Shown piece after piece: positions 1 through 8,405 of a stretch of 48,913 nucleotides of DNA; position 1 is the stretch's first letter; every line of letters starts with the position of its first letter. Below the pieces are notes generated by a model. It was given only the letters and a program-made list of their open reading frames with translations. It was not told the origin of the DNA and ran no database searches. This DNA is from an uncultured Clostridia bacterium (GTDB lineage Bacteria; Bacillota; Clostridia; Christensenellales; Borkfalkiaceae): NCBI GenBank assembly GCA_904374385.1, contig CAJFGA010000012.1, positions 1-48,913 on the forward strand. Direction: 5' to 3'. The translations under genes were made by a program, and so were the position numbers.

Positions 1-286
1 TGTTTTTGAACGGAAAGGCTGAGGCGGCAAGCGGCGCACCCACCTGCGAGAAGCGGGTTAACACTTTTTCGTTCTGCGGCACAGGCGGATCCCCTTTTGC
101 GACGATCGGGCGGATTTTTCCGCCCGACTTTGCATATACGCCCTTATCGCCCATTTAAAACCAAAATTAAGGCGAGGGAAAACATAGAAGCACTTTCAAG
201 AGAAAATAAGCGCCGCGGATAGCGGCAAAAAGTATATCGGCGCCGAACATTTATTCTTAAAAAACAAAAAAATCACGCAAAAATGG
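1..286. other. Non-coding 5' edge with stable hairpins
   Basis: No credible reading frame with a ribosome site is visible here. There is a small hairpin at about 39-58 (ACCTGC/GCGGGT around GAGAA) and an 8-bp GC hairpin at 106-127 (TCGGGCGG/CCGCCCGA around ATTTTT). The density of pairing could mean the 3' part of a structured RNA gene cut by the window edge, such as a 6S-like or SRP-like RNA, but no diagnostic motif of either was recognised. Confidence 0.35.
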
Positions 287-315
287 TTGCCCGATTTTAT
301 TTTTTATGATATAAT
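287..315 (+). promoter_or_regulatory. Promoter of tRNA-Glu
   Basis: A -35 box TTGCCC (287-292) lies 17 nt from a perfect -10 box TATAAT (310-315). The predicted start falls some 10-15 nt before the mature tRNA 5' end. Confidence 0.7.
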
Positions 316-335
316 CATTTGGCAAGTTCAAACAA

Positions 336-410
336 GGCCTCATGGTCAAGCGGTTAAGACGTCGCCCTCTCACGGCGAAAACCGGGGTTCGAGTCCCCGT
401 GGGGCTACCA
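336..410 (+). tRNA. tRNA-Glu (anticodon CTC)
   Basis: The 75-nt cloverleaf includes an encoded CCA end. The acceptor stem pairs GGCCTCA with TGGGGCT (one G-T at 1-72). The anticodon stem TCGCC/GGCGA closes the loop CTCTCAC, which places anticodon CTC at 369-371, decoding GAG. The T arm holds GGTTCGAGTCC. It has its own promoter upstream and a terminator hairpin directly downstream. Confidence 0.93.
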
Positions 411-412
411 AT

Positions 413-446
413 AAAAATCCACCGACTTTGCCGGTGGATTTTCATT
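413..446 (+). terminator. Terminator after tRNA-Glu
   Basis: AAAATCCACCG pairs with CGGTGGATTTT around a short loop, ending in a T-rich stretch. A nearly identical hairpin occurs at 34101-34131. Confidence 0.75.
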
Positions 447-889
447 TTCGGGCTGACAGCCCGAAAACTATCAGTTGCACGCAAGCCGCGCATAGCCTGT
501 TCGTTTTGCGATTGTTGCTTACTGCCCGTAAGCGGGGCACCCTTCATGTCTTTCCCGCGCCGCGGAAAAATGTTCTTCTGCTCCCCTTCCCCGCCGGAAG
601 GAACGCTCGTATACTTCACTTTGCGGCGGATGAGGGGTAAATCATTCCCCCTCATCCACCCTCTTCGGCGACAGCTTCCCCCTGACGGGGAAGCCTTTTT
701 TGTTTGCCCGGTCTCATGCAATGACAGCCCCGAGGAGAAGCCCTTTTTATTTACGCATGAAGGGTCGCTTTTCGCACCCTCCCCGACAACGAATCTTTAT
801 TTGTGCGCGTCGCTGCAGCTTTCTGTTTTCCGCGGGTTTTGTTTAAAACAAAAAGAAGCGCATAAGCGCGCTCCTTTTATAGCAACTAT
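447..889. other. Intergenic stretch without a credible gene
   Basis: About 440 bases separate the tRNA terminator from the end of the membrane-protein gene. The open frames here lack ribosome sites and run across the tRNA or repeat. The only structure seen is the hairpin-rich repeat at 568-701. Confidence 0.6.
568..701. repeat. Hairpin-rich dispersed repeat, copy A
   Basis: The unit holds the inverted repeat GGATGAGGGG (628-637)/CCCCTCATCC (648-657) followed by GCTTCCCC (674-681)/GGGGAAGC (687-694) and a run of T. A diverged relative at 22357-22466 keeps the order GGATGAGG, CCCCTCATC, CACCCTC, CGGCG, CAG. The second hairpin plus its T run would also work as a plus-strand terminator. Confidence 0.6.
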
Positions 890-2263
890 TTATTGTGCGT
901 TCGCCTGCATCGCATCCCCGTAGCGCTCTTTCATGCGGAGCATATATTTGCACTGCTTGATCTGTTTTTTGATAGGGTGGCACCAGAAAATGGAAATAAT
1001 CCACAGCACGAGCAGACAGATGGCGGACACAAAGGTCAGACCGCCGAATGCGATCGGCAACGATGTAAATGCGGCAGGGATCTGCGGAATAAACCGCGGC
1101 AAAAACCGTATCGCCAACATCGGCAGCAAAAAGAAGAGCAGGAACGGCAAAAGCGCCGTCAGCTTAACATACCACATCCCCACCTTTTTATTGCGCAAAA
1201 GCATATGTAACAGCGCAAACAACGCCAAAAGTGCCCAACATCCCGCGCAAAGGAACACGAGAGCCGTAACGCCCATGCAAACCATACGGATCGTCTGAAG
1301 CGTCGCTTCATCCATGTCGTCCACGATAGAAGTCGGATCATCGAGAATAGCAAGAATGGTATCGATTTGATCGCTCTGCGTCCCTTCGCCCGTACCGGTT
1401 CCCGTTCCATCTTGACCGCCAGAAACCGTCCCGTCGGCGGCCTCGGGAAGCAGATCGGCCGCAGATTCATTCCTGTTCATAGAAGCGACGCTTGCGGTAC
1501 CGCTGCCGCCCTGCGAGCCGTTGTTCATTTCTTCCAAAATCGCATATACCAGATTCGATATCGAGTATGTTCCGTCCTCTCCGCGCATCAACTCCAACGC
1601 ATCGTCAAACCCCTGCGAAATCGCATCGCGATCCGCATCCGTCAGCGTGATGTTCAGCTGTTCGGCGGCAAATGTTTCGCTGGCGGTCATGAAAGCCGCC
1701 TTTGCCGCATCGGGATTCTGCTCGTTGATAAGCTTGATCGTTTCGTTAAACACGGTCGTATCGATGTCCTCCGGAACAAGCCCTTCCGGCAATTCCTCTA
1801 CCGCCTGCATCATGGCAAGGCTGACCATGGCGGGCGCCATTTGATCGCTGAGTTCCTCGACGAGTTCTTCCAAATCGGGAATGGATTTTTCGATCAACTG
1901 TTTGACATCCTCCCGCGTACCGGAAAGCGCCACCGCAACGACGTCGAGCGGATACAGTGATACGGCGACATCCATCTGCACGTCGCGCATCAAAAAGGCG
2001 ATCGTATCCGTCTGACTCATTCCGCCCGTCTGCGAATCCGTATTTTCGGAAGAAGAATTTTCTTCCGCTAAATCCACCACGGTATTGACGAGCTCTCTAT
2101 CTATATGTACATTGATGCTGAACAAAGCCCCGAGCACGAGCGAAGCTGCCGCTATGACCGAAATAATGAAGATGAACAAATTCGGCAGAGTAAGCTTTCT
2201 GTGCAGCCGGCGATGCTCTTTTTTGAGAACATCGAGAGGAAGAGCCCCATATTCTACTTTCAT
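890..2263 (-). CDS. Hypothetical multi-pass membrane protein
   Basis: This 457-residue protein was not recognised. The start at 2263 is preferred over longer upstream options because AGGAG sits 5 nt before the ATG and a consensus promoter lies just upstream. One membrane helix is near residues 25-50, and three hydrophobic helices fill the last third (about 330-450). Between them lies a long acidic, mostly helical extracytoplasmic-looking segment, then a Gly/Thr/Ser-rich low-complexity linker around residues 270-310. A short basic tail follows the last helix. The single N-terminal and three C-terminal helices flanking a large loop suggest a surface-exposed domain. No catalytic motif was seen, and the gene appears monocistronic. 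Confidence 0.75.
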   Translation of the reverse strand: MKVEYGALPLDVLKKEHRRLHRKLTLPNLFIFIISVIAAASLVLGALFSINVHIDRELVNTVVDLAEENSSSENTDSQTGGMSQTDTIAFLMRDVQMDVAVSLYPLDVVAVALSGTREDVKQLIEKSIPDLEELVEELSDQMAPAMVSLAMMQAVEELPEGLVPEDIDTTVFNETIKLINEQNPDAAKAAFMTASETFAAEQLNITLTDADRDAISQGFDDALELMRGEDGTYSISNLVYAILEEMNNGSQGGSGTASVASMNRNESAADLLPEAADGTVSGGQDGTGTGTGEGTQSDQIDTILAILDDPTSIVDDMDEATLQTIRMVCMGVTALVFLCAGCWALLALFALLHMLLRNKKVGMWYVKLTALLPFLLFFLLPMLAIRFLPRFIPQIPAAFTSLPIAFGGLTFVSAICLLVLWIISIFWCHPIKKQIKQCKYMLRMKERYGDAMQANAQ

Positions 2264-2294
2264 ATTTCTCCTTTCCTTTACAAATATTTTCTCT

Positions 2295-2323
2295 ATTATA
2301 ATCCTACAGACAAAAAATGTCAA
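2295..2323 (-). promoter_or_regulatory. Consensus sigma-A promoter for the 890-2263 gene
   Basis: On the minus strand TTGACA (2318-2323) is spaced 17 nt from TATAAT (2295-2300), a perfect match. The ribosome site follows about 25 nt downstream. Confidence 0.85.
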
Positions 2324-2389
2324 GAATATAATGACACCCAATATTTGGGAACGGCGTAAACTATGCCGCCTATATATATTTATGCGGCA

Positions 2390-2425
2390 AGAAAATACCG
2401 CGCTTCGGAACGTCACGAAGCGCGG
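2390..2425 (-). terminator. Terminator of acpP
   Basis: The 10-bp stem CCGCGCTTCG/CGAAGCGCGG (2398-2407, 2416-2425) is followed on the minus strand by TATTTTC. A second, weaker hairpin TGCCGC/GCGGCA lies at 2364-2389. Confidence 0.8.
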
Positions 2426-2439
2426 CGAATCAAATGATT

Positions 2440-2667
2440 TTATTTTTCCAGCTTTTCGATCATATCGACGATATCCTGTACCGTTTTGACGTTGACGATA
2501 TCGTCTTCGGGAATAGAGATCCCGTAATCATCTTCCAAAGAAATCAGCAGCTCGACGACGTCGAGAGAGTCCGCCCCCAAATCTTTGATGATGTCGCTCT
2601 CCAACGAAATCTTTTCCGCCGGCAAATTGAGCTGTTTTGCCAACATCGCCCTGACCTTTTCAAACAT
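2440..2667 (-). CDS. acpP: Acyl carrier protein
   Basis: The 75-residue acidic protein carries growing acyl chains on a 4'-phosphopantetheine arm in type II fatty acid synthesis. The attachment motif GADSLD places the modified serine at residue 34, and the four-helix length fits the family. Two in-frame ATGs exist. The first (2676) is only 2 nt from the AGGAGG, so the second, giving MFEKVRAMLA as in clostridial homologues, is preferred although its spacing is 11 nt. It has its own promoter and terminator. No other fatty-acid synthesis gene is adjacent, so it stands alone between tex and a membrane protein. Confidence 0.95.
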   Translation of the reverse strand: MFEKVRAMLAKQLNLPAEKISLESDIIKDLGADSLDVVELLISLEDDYGISIPEDDIVNVKTVQDIVDMIEKLEK

Positions 2668-2697
2668 AATAACCATAACCTCCTGCGTTATGCAATT

Positions 2698-2726
2698 ATT
2701 TTACACAATGCAACGGCGTTTGTCAA
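2698..2726 (-). promoter_or_regulatory. Promoter of acpP
   Basis: TTGACA (2721-2726) and TAAAAT (2698-2703) are 17 nt apart on the minus strand, about 20 nt before the AGGAGG. Confidence 0.8.
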
Positions 2727-2769
2727 TACTTTTTTTATATTTTCATACACCCTGCACGCCGCAGCTCCT

Positions 2770-4956
2770 TTATTGCGCTTTGGCGCGCGGCCTTTTCATC
2801 GTCAGCCCGATGCGGTTCTTTTTAACGTCTACGTCCTTGACCCAAACGGTCACCGTCTGCCCCACCTTCAAAACATCGGAAGGATGTTTGATATATCGAT
2901 CCGTGATCTCAGAAATATGCACGAGGCCGTCTTGGTGAACGCCGATATCGATGAAAGCCCCGAAATCGACGACGTTGCGGACAGTGCCGATCAGTTCCAT
3001 TCCGGGCGCAAGGTCTTTAATATCCATGATGTCGGAACGCAGCACAGGCTTGGGAAGCGCATCGCGCACATCGCGGCCCGGCTTGACGATTTCAGCGACG
3101 ATATCTTTGAGGGTAGGAACATCCATCCCTGCCTCTTCTGCAGCCTTGCTTTCGCCATATTCCTTGACCTTTTTGGGAAGATCTGCGATCTTGCCCGCCT
3201 TTACGTCTTCCTCGGTATAGCCGAATATCCCCAAAAGTTTTTCCGCCGCCGTATACGATTCGGGATGCACGGCAGTGTTGTCGAGAATATTGTCCCCGCC
3301 GGGAATGCGCAAAAATCCGGCGCACTGCGTAAAGGCCTTTTCCCCCAATTTGGGCACCTTCAAAATCTCTTTGCGGGAGCGGAATTTTCCGTTCCCTTCG
3401 CGGTATGCGACGATGTTTTTCGCTATGCCCGCGTTCAATCCCGCCACATATTTGAGGAGAGAAACGCTCGCCGTATTCAAATCGACGCCGACGCTGTTGA
3501 CACAGTCTTCCAATACGCCCGAAAGAACGCTGTCCAGCCGCTTTTTGTCCATATCGTGCTGGTACTGCCCCACCCCGATAGATTTCGGATCGATCTTGAT
3601 AAGTTCCGCAAGCGGATCCTGCAAACGCCGCGCGATGGAAACGGCGCTGCGCTCCGCCACGTCGTAGTCCGGAAATTCTTCCGCACCGAGCGGACTTGCC
3701 GAATATACAGACGCCCCCGCTTCGGAAACGACGATATATTCGACCTCTCTGCCCGTCTCCTCCTTGATCTCCTTGATCAGTTCGGCGACGAAGATCTCGC
3801 TCTCTTTGGACGCCGTACCGTTGCCGATAGAAATGACCTGCACGCCGTACTTTTCGATCAGCTCTTTCAGTTTTGCCTTGGCGGCGTCTATGTTCTGTTT
3901 GGGCCCGGGCGTGGGATACACGACCGTCTTATCGAGCACTTTGCCCGTACCGTCTACGACGGCGATCTTACAGCCCGTCCTATAAGCGGGGTCAAGCCCG
4001 AGCGTCACCTTGTCTTTAACGGGCGGCTGCATGAGGAGAGGCTTTAAATTGACTTCAAACATCTTGATCGCCTGCTCACTCGCCGCTTCGGTGAGCGCCG
4101 CGCGCACCTCGCGCTCGATCGAAGGATAGATGAGCCTGTCGTAGCCGTCCTCTACGGCCTCTTTGACGAGCTGCGTGGAATATCCCCCGTCTTTCAAGTA
4201 TCCCGCCCCCGCGACGCGCTTGGCGATCTCTTCGTTAAAGATAACTTTTACTTTGAGGAAGCCCTCCTTCTCCCCGCGGTTGACGGCAAGAACGCGGTGG
4301 CTCTTGATCTCGGGGACAAGCTCGCTGTAATCGGCATACATTTCATACGTCTTGGATTCGTCCTTGTCGCCGTTGACGAGTTTTGTGACGAACTCGCCGT
4401 TTTTCATAAAGAGGTTGCGTAGCTTTTTGCGCACGTTCGCATCGTCGGACACGATTTCCGCAATGATATCTTTCGCCCCCGCGATCGCTTCCTCTGCGCT
4501 CGCGACCCCCTTCTCTTCGTCAATATATTTTTCAGCCTCTGCCTTTACATCGGCATCCTTATCCTGCGCAAGAATAAATTCCGCCAATGGCTGCAAACCC
4601 TTTTCGATCGCGACGCTCGCGCGCGTCTTTTTCTTCTGCTTATACGGGCGGTAAATATCCTCGACCTCGGTAAGCGTCAAAGCCGCATCCAGGGCCTTTT
4701 GGATCTCTTCCGTCATTTTCCCCTGTTCTGTAATCGCCCCCGCGACCTCCTCTTTCCTCTTTTCGAGATTGCGCAAATAAGTAAGGCGGTCGTTGAATTC
4801 GCGCAATACTTGGTCGTCGCAGCTGCCCGTCATCTCTTTGCGGTAACGGGCGATAAAGGGAATGGTGTTGCCTTCGTCGATCAGGTTGATGATGTTTTGA
4901 ACCTTGTCCGGTTTGACGGAAGGAAATTCTTCCGTCAGCTTTTTTACGATGTCCAT
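2770..4956 (-). CDS. tex: Tex-family RNA-binding transcription accessory protein
   Basis: The 728-residue protein has the full Tex architecture: an N-terminal helical region, a YqgF/RNase H-like domain from about residue 315 (starting VTLGLDPAYRTG), paired helix-hairpin-helix motifs at about 490-555 and a C-terminal S1 RNA-binding domain at about 649-720 (GTVRNVVDFGAFIDIGVHQD). Tex proteins are cytoplasmic nucleic-acid-binding factors implicated in transcription and stress tolerance. Length matches the family. The start has GGAGAG upstream. It lies between acpP and an AlkD-like gene with about 90 nt on each side and is probably its own unit. No unusual residues were noticed. Confidence 0.95.
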   Translation of the reverse strand: MDIVKKLTEEFPSVKPDKVQNIINLIDEGNTIPFIARYRKEMTGSCDDQVLREFNDRLTYLRNLEKRKEEVAGAITEQGKMTEEIQKALDAALTLTEVEDIYRPYKQKKKTRASVAIEKGLQPLAEFILAQDKDADVKAEAEKYIDEEKGVASAEEAIAGAKDIIAEIVSDDANVRKKLRNLFMKNGEFVTKLVNGDKDESKTYEMYADYSELVPEIKSHRVLAVNRGEKEGFLKVKVIFNEEIAKRVAGAGYLKDGGYSTQLVKEAVEDGYDRLIYPSIEREVRAALTEAASEQAIKMFEVNLKPLLMQPPVKDKVTLGLDPAYRTGCKIAVVDGTGKVLDKTVVYPTPGPKQNIDAAKAKLKELIEKYGVQVISIGNGTASKESEIFVAELIKEIKEETGREVEYIVVSEAGASVYSASPLGAEEFPDYDVAERSAVSIARRLQDPLAELIKIDPKSIGVGQYQHDMDKKRLDSVLSGVLEDCVNSVGVDLNTASVSLLKYVAGLNAGIAKNIVAYREGNGKFRSRKEILKVPKLGEKAFTQCAGFLRIPGGDNILDNTAVHPESYTAAEKLLGIFGYTEEDVKAGKIADLPKKVKEYGESKAAEEAGMDVPTLKDIVAEIVKPGRDVRDALPKPVLRSDIMDIKDLAPGMELIGTVRNVVDFGAFIDIGVHQDGLVHISEITDRYIKHPSDVLKVGQTVTVWVKDVDVKKNRIGLTMKRPRAKAQ

Positions 4957-5043
4957 GACTCTCTCCGTGTTAGTATAAAAGGTAGCTCCGGCCCTCTTGC
5001 CAAAGCATTGTTAATATTGTAACACATTCCGAAAAGTTTTTCA

Positions 5044-5739
5044 TTACTTTTTCAAAGATTTTAAATAATTTTTTTGCTCTTCCGTCAGCCGATAGCTTTC
5101 CCGCGCCTTTTGGATGGATTTATTGACCGTTTTGGGCTCCAGCAGACAAGTTTTAAGAAAGGCAATGCCCTCCTCGTAAAATTTGACCAAGATCTCCGCG
5201 ATCAGCCACGCCGCGCCCATATGCGTGTAATAATACTGTGTTTTTGCCTCTTGCAGGAGAGAAAATATTTCGGGCAGATACGCCTGCTCCATATAACAGC
5301 CTAGCAGCATGATGTATCCAAACCGTTGCGAAAATTCCGTGCCTTCCGCCACATACTTCCTGATTTCGGGAAGAAATTCTTCGCGGTGTTTTTTCACCTC
5401 TTTGAGCGTAGAGCAAAAAAGATCGCAAACGCCCCAGCCGTCAATCATAGGCACGCACCTTGCGATATACCTCTTCTTATCCGCAAAGGGCATCTTTTGA
5501 TAGCCGACGGCAAAACACTTTAAAAGCCGCACCTCGAATACATCGTTCGGAAAAGAAAGGAGCAAGTCGAGATCGAACCCGTCCCCTTTGACCAATTTTT
5601 TCCCGTAATCGCGGAGGAGCGGTGTCCGCACACCGACGCTCGACCCCGCCGGCACGTTGACGATACGTTCGCTGAATACCCTGTACCGTTCATCTTTCAT
5701 CGCCGCAAGATCGGCGAGCAGCTCTTCATAAGTTTTCAT
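5044..5739 (-). CDS. AlkD-like DNA alkylation repair protein (HEAT-like fold)
   Basis: The 231-residue all-helical protein resembles the DNA_alkylation family (AlkC/AlkD-type), whose HEAT-like repeats grip DNA and excise alkylated bases. Evidence is the N-terminal VPAGSSVGVRTPLLRDYGKK segment followed by repeated amphipathic helices, with the usual length. The C-terminus holds a Lys/Glu-rich helix. It is followed 87 nt later by tex and preceded by a second glycosylase gene, so this is a small base-excision-repair cluster. Many members of the family have weak or unproven glycosylase activity, so the substrate is an inference. Confidence 0.85.
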   Translation of the reverse strand: MKTYEELLADLAAMKDERYRVFSERIVNVPAGSSVGVRTPLLRDYGKKLVKGDGFDLDLLLSFPNDVFEVRLLKCFAVGYQKMPFADKKRYIARCVPMIDGWGVCDLFCSTLKEVKKHREEFLPEIRKYVAEGTEFSQRFGYIMLLGCYMEQAYLPEIFSLLQEAKTQYYYTHMGAAWLIAEILVKFYEEGIAFLKTCLLEPKTVNKSIQKARESYRLTEEQKNYLKSLKK

Positions 5740-5794
5740 TTGTATCCCACCAGATTATGTAAATTTTTGTTGAACAATAAAATCCGATATCGCA

Positions 5795-6277
5795 CTAACT
5801 GCCAAGCGCATTTTGCAGGGCAGCAAACCATACCGCCCTATCGTATCGCGGATTTGCGGGAGATGTGGAGGGCATCAGAAAATACGGAAGCCCGATACCC
5901 GCATAGCGCTCGCAGAAGATCTCATATGCGCGCTTGCCGTTGAGCAAGACAGCACGAATCGGGGCGGTATCGAGGATCTCCTCTACGGGCGCGATCCGAT
6001 AACTTTGGATAGACGCGTCGGAAGAGCCTACGATCTCACACTCCGACACGATATCCCACAGAGCGATGCCGTGCGCCAGGACAAAGGCGCGGCGCGCAGA
6101 GGCGCCCTCTTCGATCCTTTCCCCGAAAAATTCGGAAAGCATCTTCCAAAAACGATTCTGCCTGTTGCCGTAATAAAAACTGACTTGTCTGCTTTTCACG
6201 GAAGGGAAACTCCCCAATATCAATACCTTGCTGTCGGTATTGAAAACGGGAGGAAACCCATATATTTTGTCTGACAT
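5795..6277 (-). CDS. Hypoxanthine-DNA glycosylase (UDG superfamily, HDG type)
   Basis: The 160-residue protein begins with GFPPVF and the block LILGSFPSVKSR, then FYYGNRQNRFWKML, all typical of the hypoxanthine-DNA glycosylase family of the uracil-DNA glycosylase superfamily. Members remove deaminated adenine from DNA. The C-terminal MPSTSPANP block matches the second DNA-contact motif. The start at 6277 gives the family length; a longer frame upstream adds unrelated basic residues. The ribosome site is weak. It lies 55 nt after the M16 peptidase gene and may be the last gene of that transcript. Confidence 0.88.
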   Translation of the reverse strand: MSDKIYGFPPVFNTDSKVLILGSFPSVKSRQVSFYYGNRQNRFWKMLSEFFGERIEEGASARRAFVLAHGIALWDIVSECEIVGSSDASIQSYRIAPVEEILDTAPIRAVLLNGKRAYEIFCERYAGIGLPYFLMPSTSPANPRYDRAVWFAALQNALGS

Positions 6278-6332
6278 AGTACTCTGCTTATACGATAAGT
6301 TAGTATAATTTTCAAAAATAACGCGAAATATT

Positions 6333-7577
6333 TTACCGTATCGACAGGGGTGCATCGATGCGCCCAACGGCGGAAGCCGCCATCTTGTCTGCATCAAAAC
6401 TTAGGGCAAGAACCTCCGCACAGTCGTCTTTGGTCATCGCATCGATATTTCGGATGCGCTTTTGCAGATCGAGCACCTCCCCCGTGAACAGCAGATGTTT
6501 GCCATAGGCGACCATCTGAGATGCGGTGTTTTCCTGCCCCAAAATGACGGAAGATTTGAGCTGCTCCTTCCCCCGCAGAAATTCATCATCTGTAAACTTT
6601 TCACGGCAAAACTGCGCGATCGTTTGCAAAATCGCATCCTGCGCTTTCTGTACATTGGACGGATTTACACCGGCATAGACGGCAAGCAAGCCCCCCTCCG
6701 TAAAGGAGGAAATATAGGAATAGACCGTATAGGCAAGCCCCATCTGTTCGCGCACCTTTTGAAAGAGCCGAGAACTCATACCGCCGCCCAAAACGACATT
6801 CATGACGAGTGCCGCATCCATGCGCGCATCCTCCCTTTTCAAAGACGGATACGCAAAGGCAATATGCACCTGCTCGATATCTTTTTTCTTGAACAGACTG
6901 TTTCCGCAAAGGGAAAGTTTTTTTTCACGCGGAATAAACGCGCGCTTTTTGAGCTTGCCTTCAAAATATTTTTCGACCAATTCTTCCGCATATTTCACAT
7001 CGATATTGCCGGCAAAGGAAATGACGATGTTCTCGGGTGCATACCGCTCCGCAATATAGGCAAACAGGTCATCCCGCGAAAATCTCTTAACGTTTTCGAC
7101 GGGGCCCAAAATCGGCCTCCCGTATCCTTCTTTCCCAAAATACGCCTCTGCCAAAACATCCAGGCACAGATCGTCGGGCGTATCCTCCGTCATGGAGATC
7201 TCCTCCAACACGACGCCCTTTTCTCTGTCCATTTCTTCTTCAGGAAAGACGGAATCAAGCACAAAATCGGACAGAATTTCGAATGCTTCGCCCGCGTGAT
7301 CGGAAGTCGATTTCGCATAATAACAGGTAATGTCTTTAGATGTAAAGGCATTGACCTGCGCGCCGATCCTGTCCATCGCGTCGGAAATTTCAAAGGCGCT
7401 GCGCTTGTGCGTCCCCTTAAACATCATATGTTCGATAAAATGAGAGATACCGTTTTCGTCCTGTGTTTCGAAGCAGGAGCCTGTACCGACGATCGCCCCC
7501 ATACTGACGGACAAAAGCCCGTCGATCTTTTTGACGACCATGCGAAGGCCGCTTGCAAACTTTTTACAATAAGTCAT
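6333..7577 (-). CDS. M16-family zinc metallopeptidase
   Basis: The 414-residue protein has the inverted zinc motif HFIEH at residues 46-50, with the third ligand expected in the GVVLEEISM segment, and the C-terminal half-domain of M16B peptidases with the R-Y-like substrate region (GGGMSSRLFQKVREQMGLAYTV, quoted in part). Such proteins are clam-shaped processing peptidases, like YmxG/MlpA of Bacillus. The start is set by GGAG 9 nt upstream. It follows the deacetylase-like gene by 32 nt. In Bacillus the equivalent gene neighbours a YlxY-type polysaccharide deacetylase, and the same pairing here supports orthology. Confidence 0.93.
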   Translation of the reverse strand: MTYCKKFASGLRMVVKKIDGLLSVSMGAIVGTGSCFETQDENGISHFIEHMMFKGTHKRSAFEISDAMDRIGAQVNAFTSKDITCYYAKSTSDHAGEAFEILSDFVLDSVFPEEEMDREKGVVLEEISMTEDTPDDLCLDVLAEAYFGKEGYGRPILGPVENVKRFSRDDLFAYIAERYAPENIVISFAGNIDVKYAEELVEKYFEGKLKKRAFIPREKKLSLCGNSLFKKKDIEQVHIAFAYPSLKREDARMDAALVMNVVLGGGMSSRLFQKVREQMGLAYTVYSYISSFTEGGLLAVYAGVNPSNVQKAQDAILQTIAQFCREKFTDDEFLRGKEQLKSSVILGQENTASQMVAYGKHLLFTGEVLDLQKRIRNIDAMTKDDCAEVLALSFDADKMAASAVGRIDAPLSIR

Positions 7578-7609
7578 TTCGTTTTTCTCCGTTATGTATT
7601 TCTGATTTT

Positions 7610-8317
7610 TTACAGTCCGATCGTTTCGGATACGGTAGACTGTTTCAGCCCCTTTTCCCGATAGAAAGCGAGCACCGAAGGGAGCGCCTCCGCCGTTTCT
7701 TTCGTCGGATGCATAAGCACGAGATCCCCTCCCTCTATTTCCTCCGTCGCGCGGGAATATATAATGGTTGCATCGTGGTCCCGCCAGTCGATCGTATCTT
7801 TCGACCACATGATGACTTTATATCCGAGCGCCTCCGCAGCATTGACCGTATTTTCCGAATAGGCGCCCGAAGGGGGCGCAAACAGCTCTGTCTCCACCCC
7901 CGCCAGCGCCTGTATAAGCGCACCGCAGCGAGCGATCTCCTCTTTATTCGCCGCCAAAGACAGCGTGTCTTGATCTTTATGAAAATAACCGTGATTGCCC
8001 AGTTCGTGCCCGCGGGAAACGATCCCGCGCAAAGTTTCCGTGTGGTCATCCGCCCAACAGCCGCCGATGAAGAACGTCGCCTTTACCTCGAATGCGTCCA
8101 ACGTATCGAGAATAGACGGGATATAATCGGCTCCGCCGTACACGTTGAACATGAGGGCGACGCGGCCGCTCTCCCTGTCTCCGTTATAATAGACCCTGTC
8201 GCTCACTTTGCCCGCCGTCGAAACGCCGAACGGAAAAAAACAAACAGCCCCAACAACGAGCACCAACAGCAAGAGAACTGCGTTGGTAAAGACGGCGATC
8301 TTGCCCGATCTCTTCAT
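7610..8317 (-). CDS. Polysaccharide deacetylase-like protein (YlxY/PdaB-like), degenerate active site
   Basis: The 235-residue protein has an N-terminal signal anchor (about residues 7-29) and a NodB-like domain. The start at 8317 is chosen because GAGG lies 8 nt upstream; the longer option begins inside that ribosome site. The first NodB motif, normally TFDDGPD with two metal-binding or catalytic aspartates, reads MFNVYGGAD. The second motif keeps GNHGYFHKD, with the two histidines of HxxxH. Later motifs (FAPPSGAYSE, WSKDTIDWRD, VLMHPT) are recognisable. Loss of the Asp pair resembles sporulation YlxY proteins, so a non-hydrolytic or altered role at the cell surface is possible. It sits with the M16 peptidase gene. 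Confidence 0.87.
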   Translation of the reverse strand: MKRSGKIAVFTNAVLLLLVLVVGAVCFFPFGVSTAGKVSDRVYYNGDRESGRVALMFNVYGGADYIPSILDTLDAFEVKATFFIGGCWADDHTETLRGIVSRGHELGNHGYFHKDQDTLSLAANKEEIARCGALIQALAGVETELFAPPSGAYSENTVNAAEALGYKVIMWSKDTIDWRDHDATIIYSRATEEIEGGDLVLMHPTKETAEALPSVLAFYREKGLKQSTVSETIGL

Positions 8318-8405
8318 GTAGTTTACCTCATTTTTCAAATTACTTTACAGAAAGAAAAAAATTCTTCCCTTCAATATATTCGAAAAATCGGGAACTTATG
8401 AGAGA

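Noticed and set aside
1-130. 6S, SRP or tmRNA 3' end
   Set aside because: Pairing is visible, but no diagnostic sequence of any of these RNAs could be identified at the truncated edge.
257-923. Open frames on both strands across the tRNA-Glu and repeat
   Set aside because: They run through the tRNA and hairpins, have no ribosome site and an atypical basic, Ser/Pro/Arg-rich composition.
2434-4047. 537-codon plus-strand frame across acpP and tex
   Set aside because: It covers two conserved minus-strand genes and shows shadow-type composition.
6462-7664. 400-codon frame opposite the M16 peptidase gene
   Set aside because: It is a shadow of a conserved gene on the other strand, with no promoter or ribosome site.
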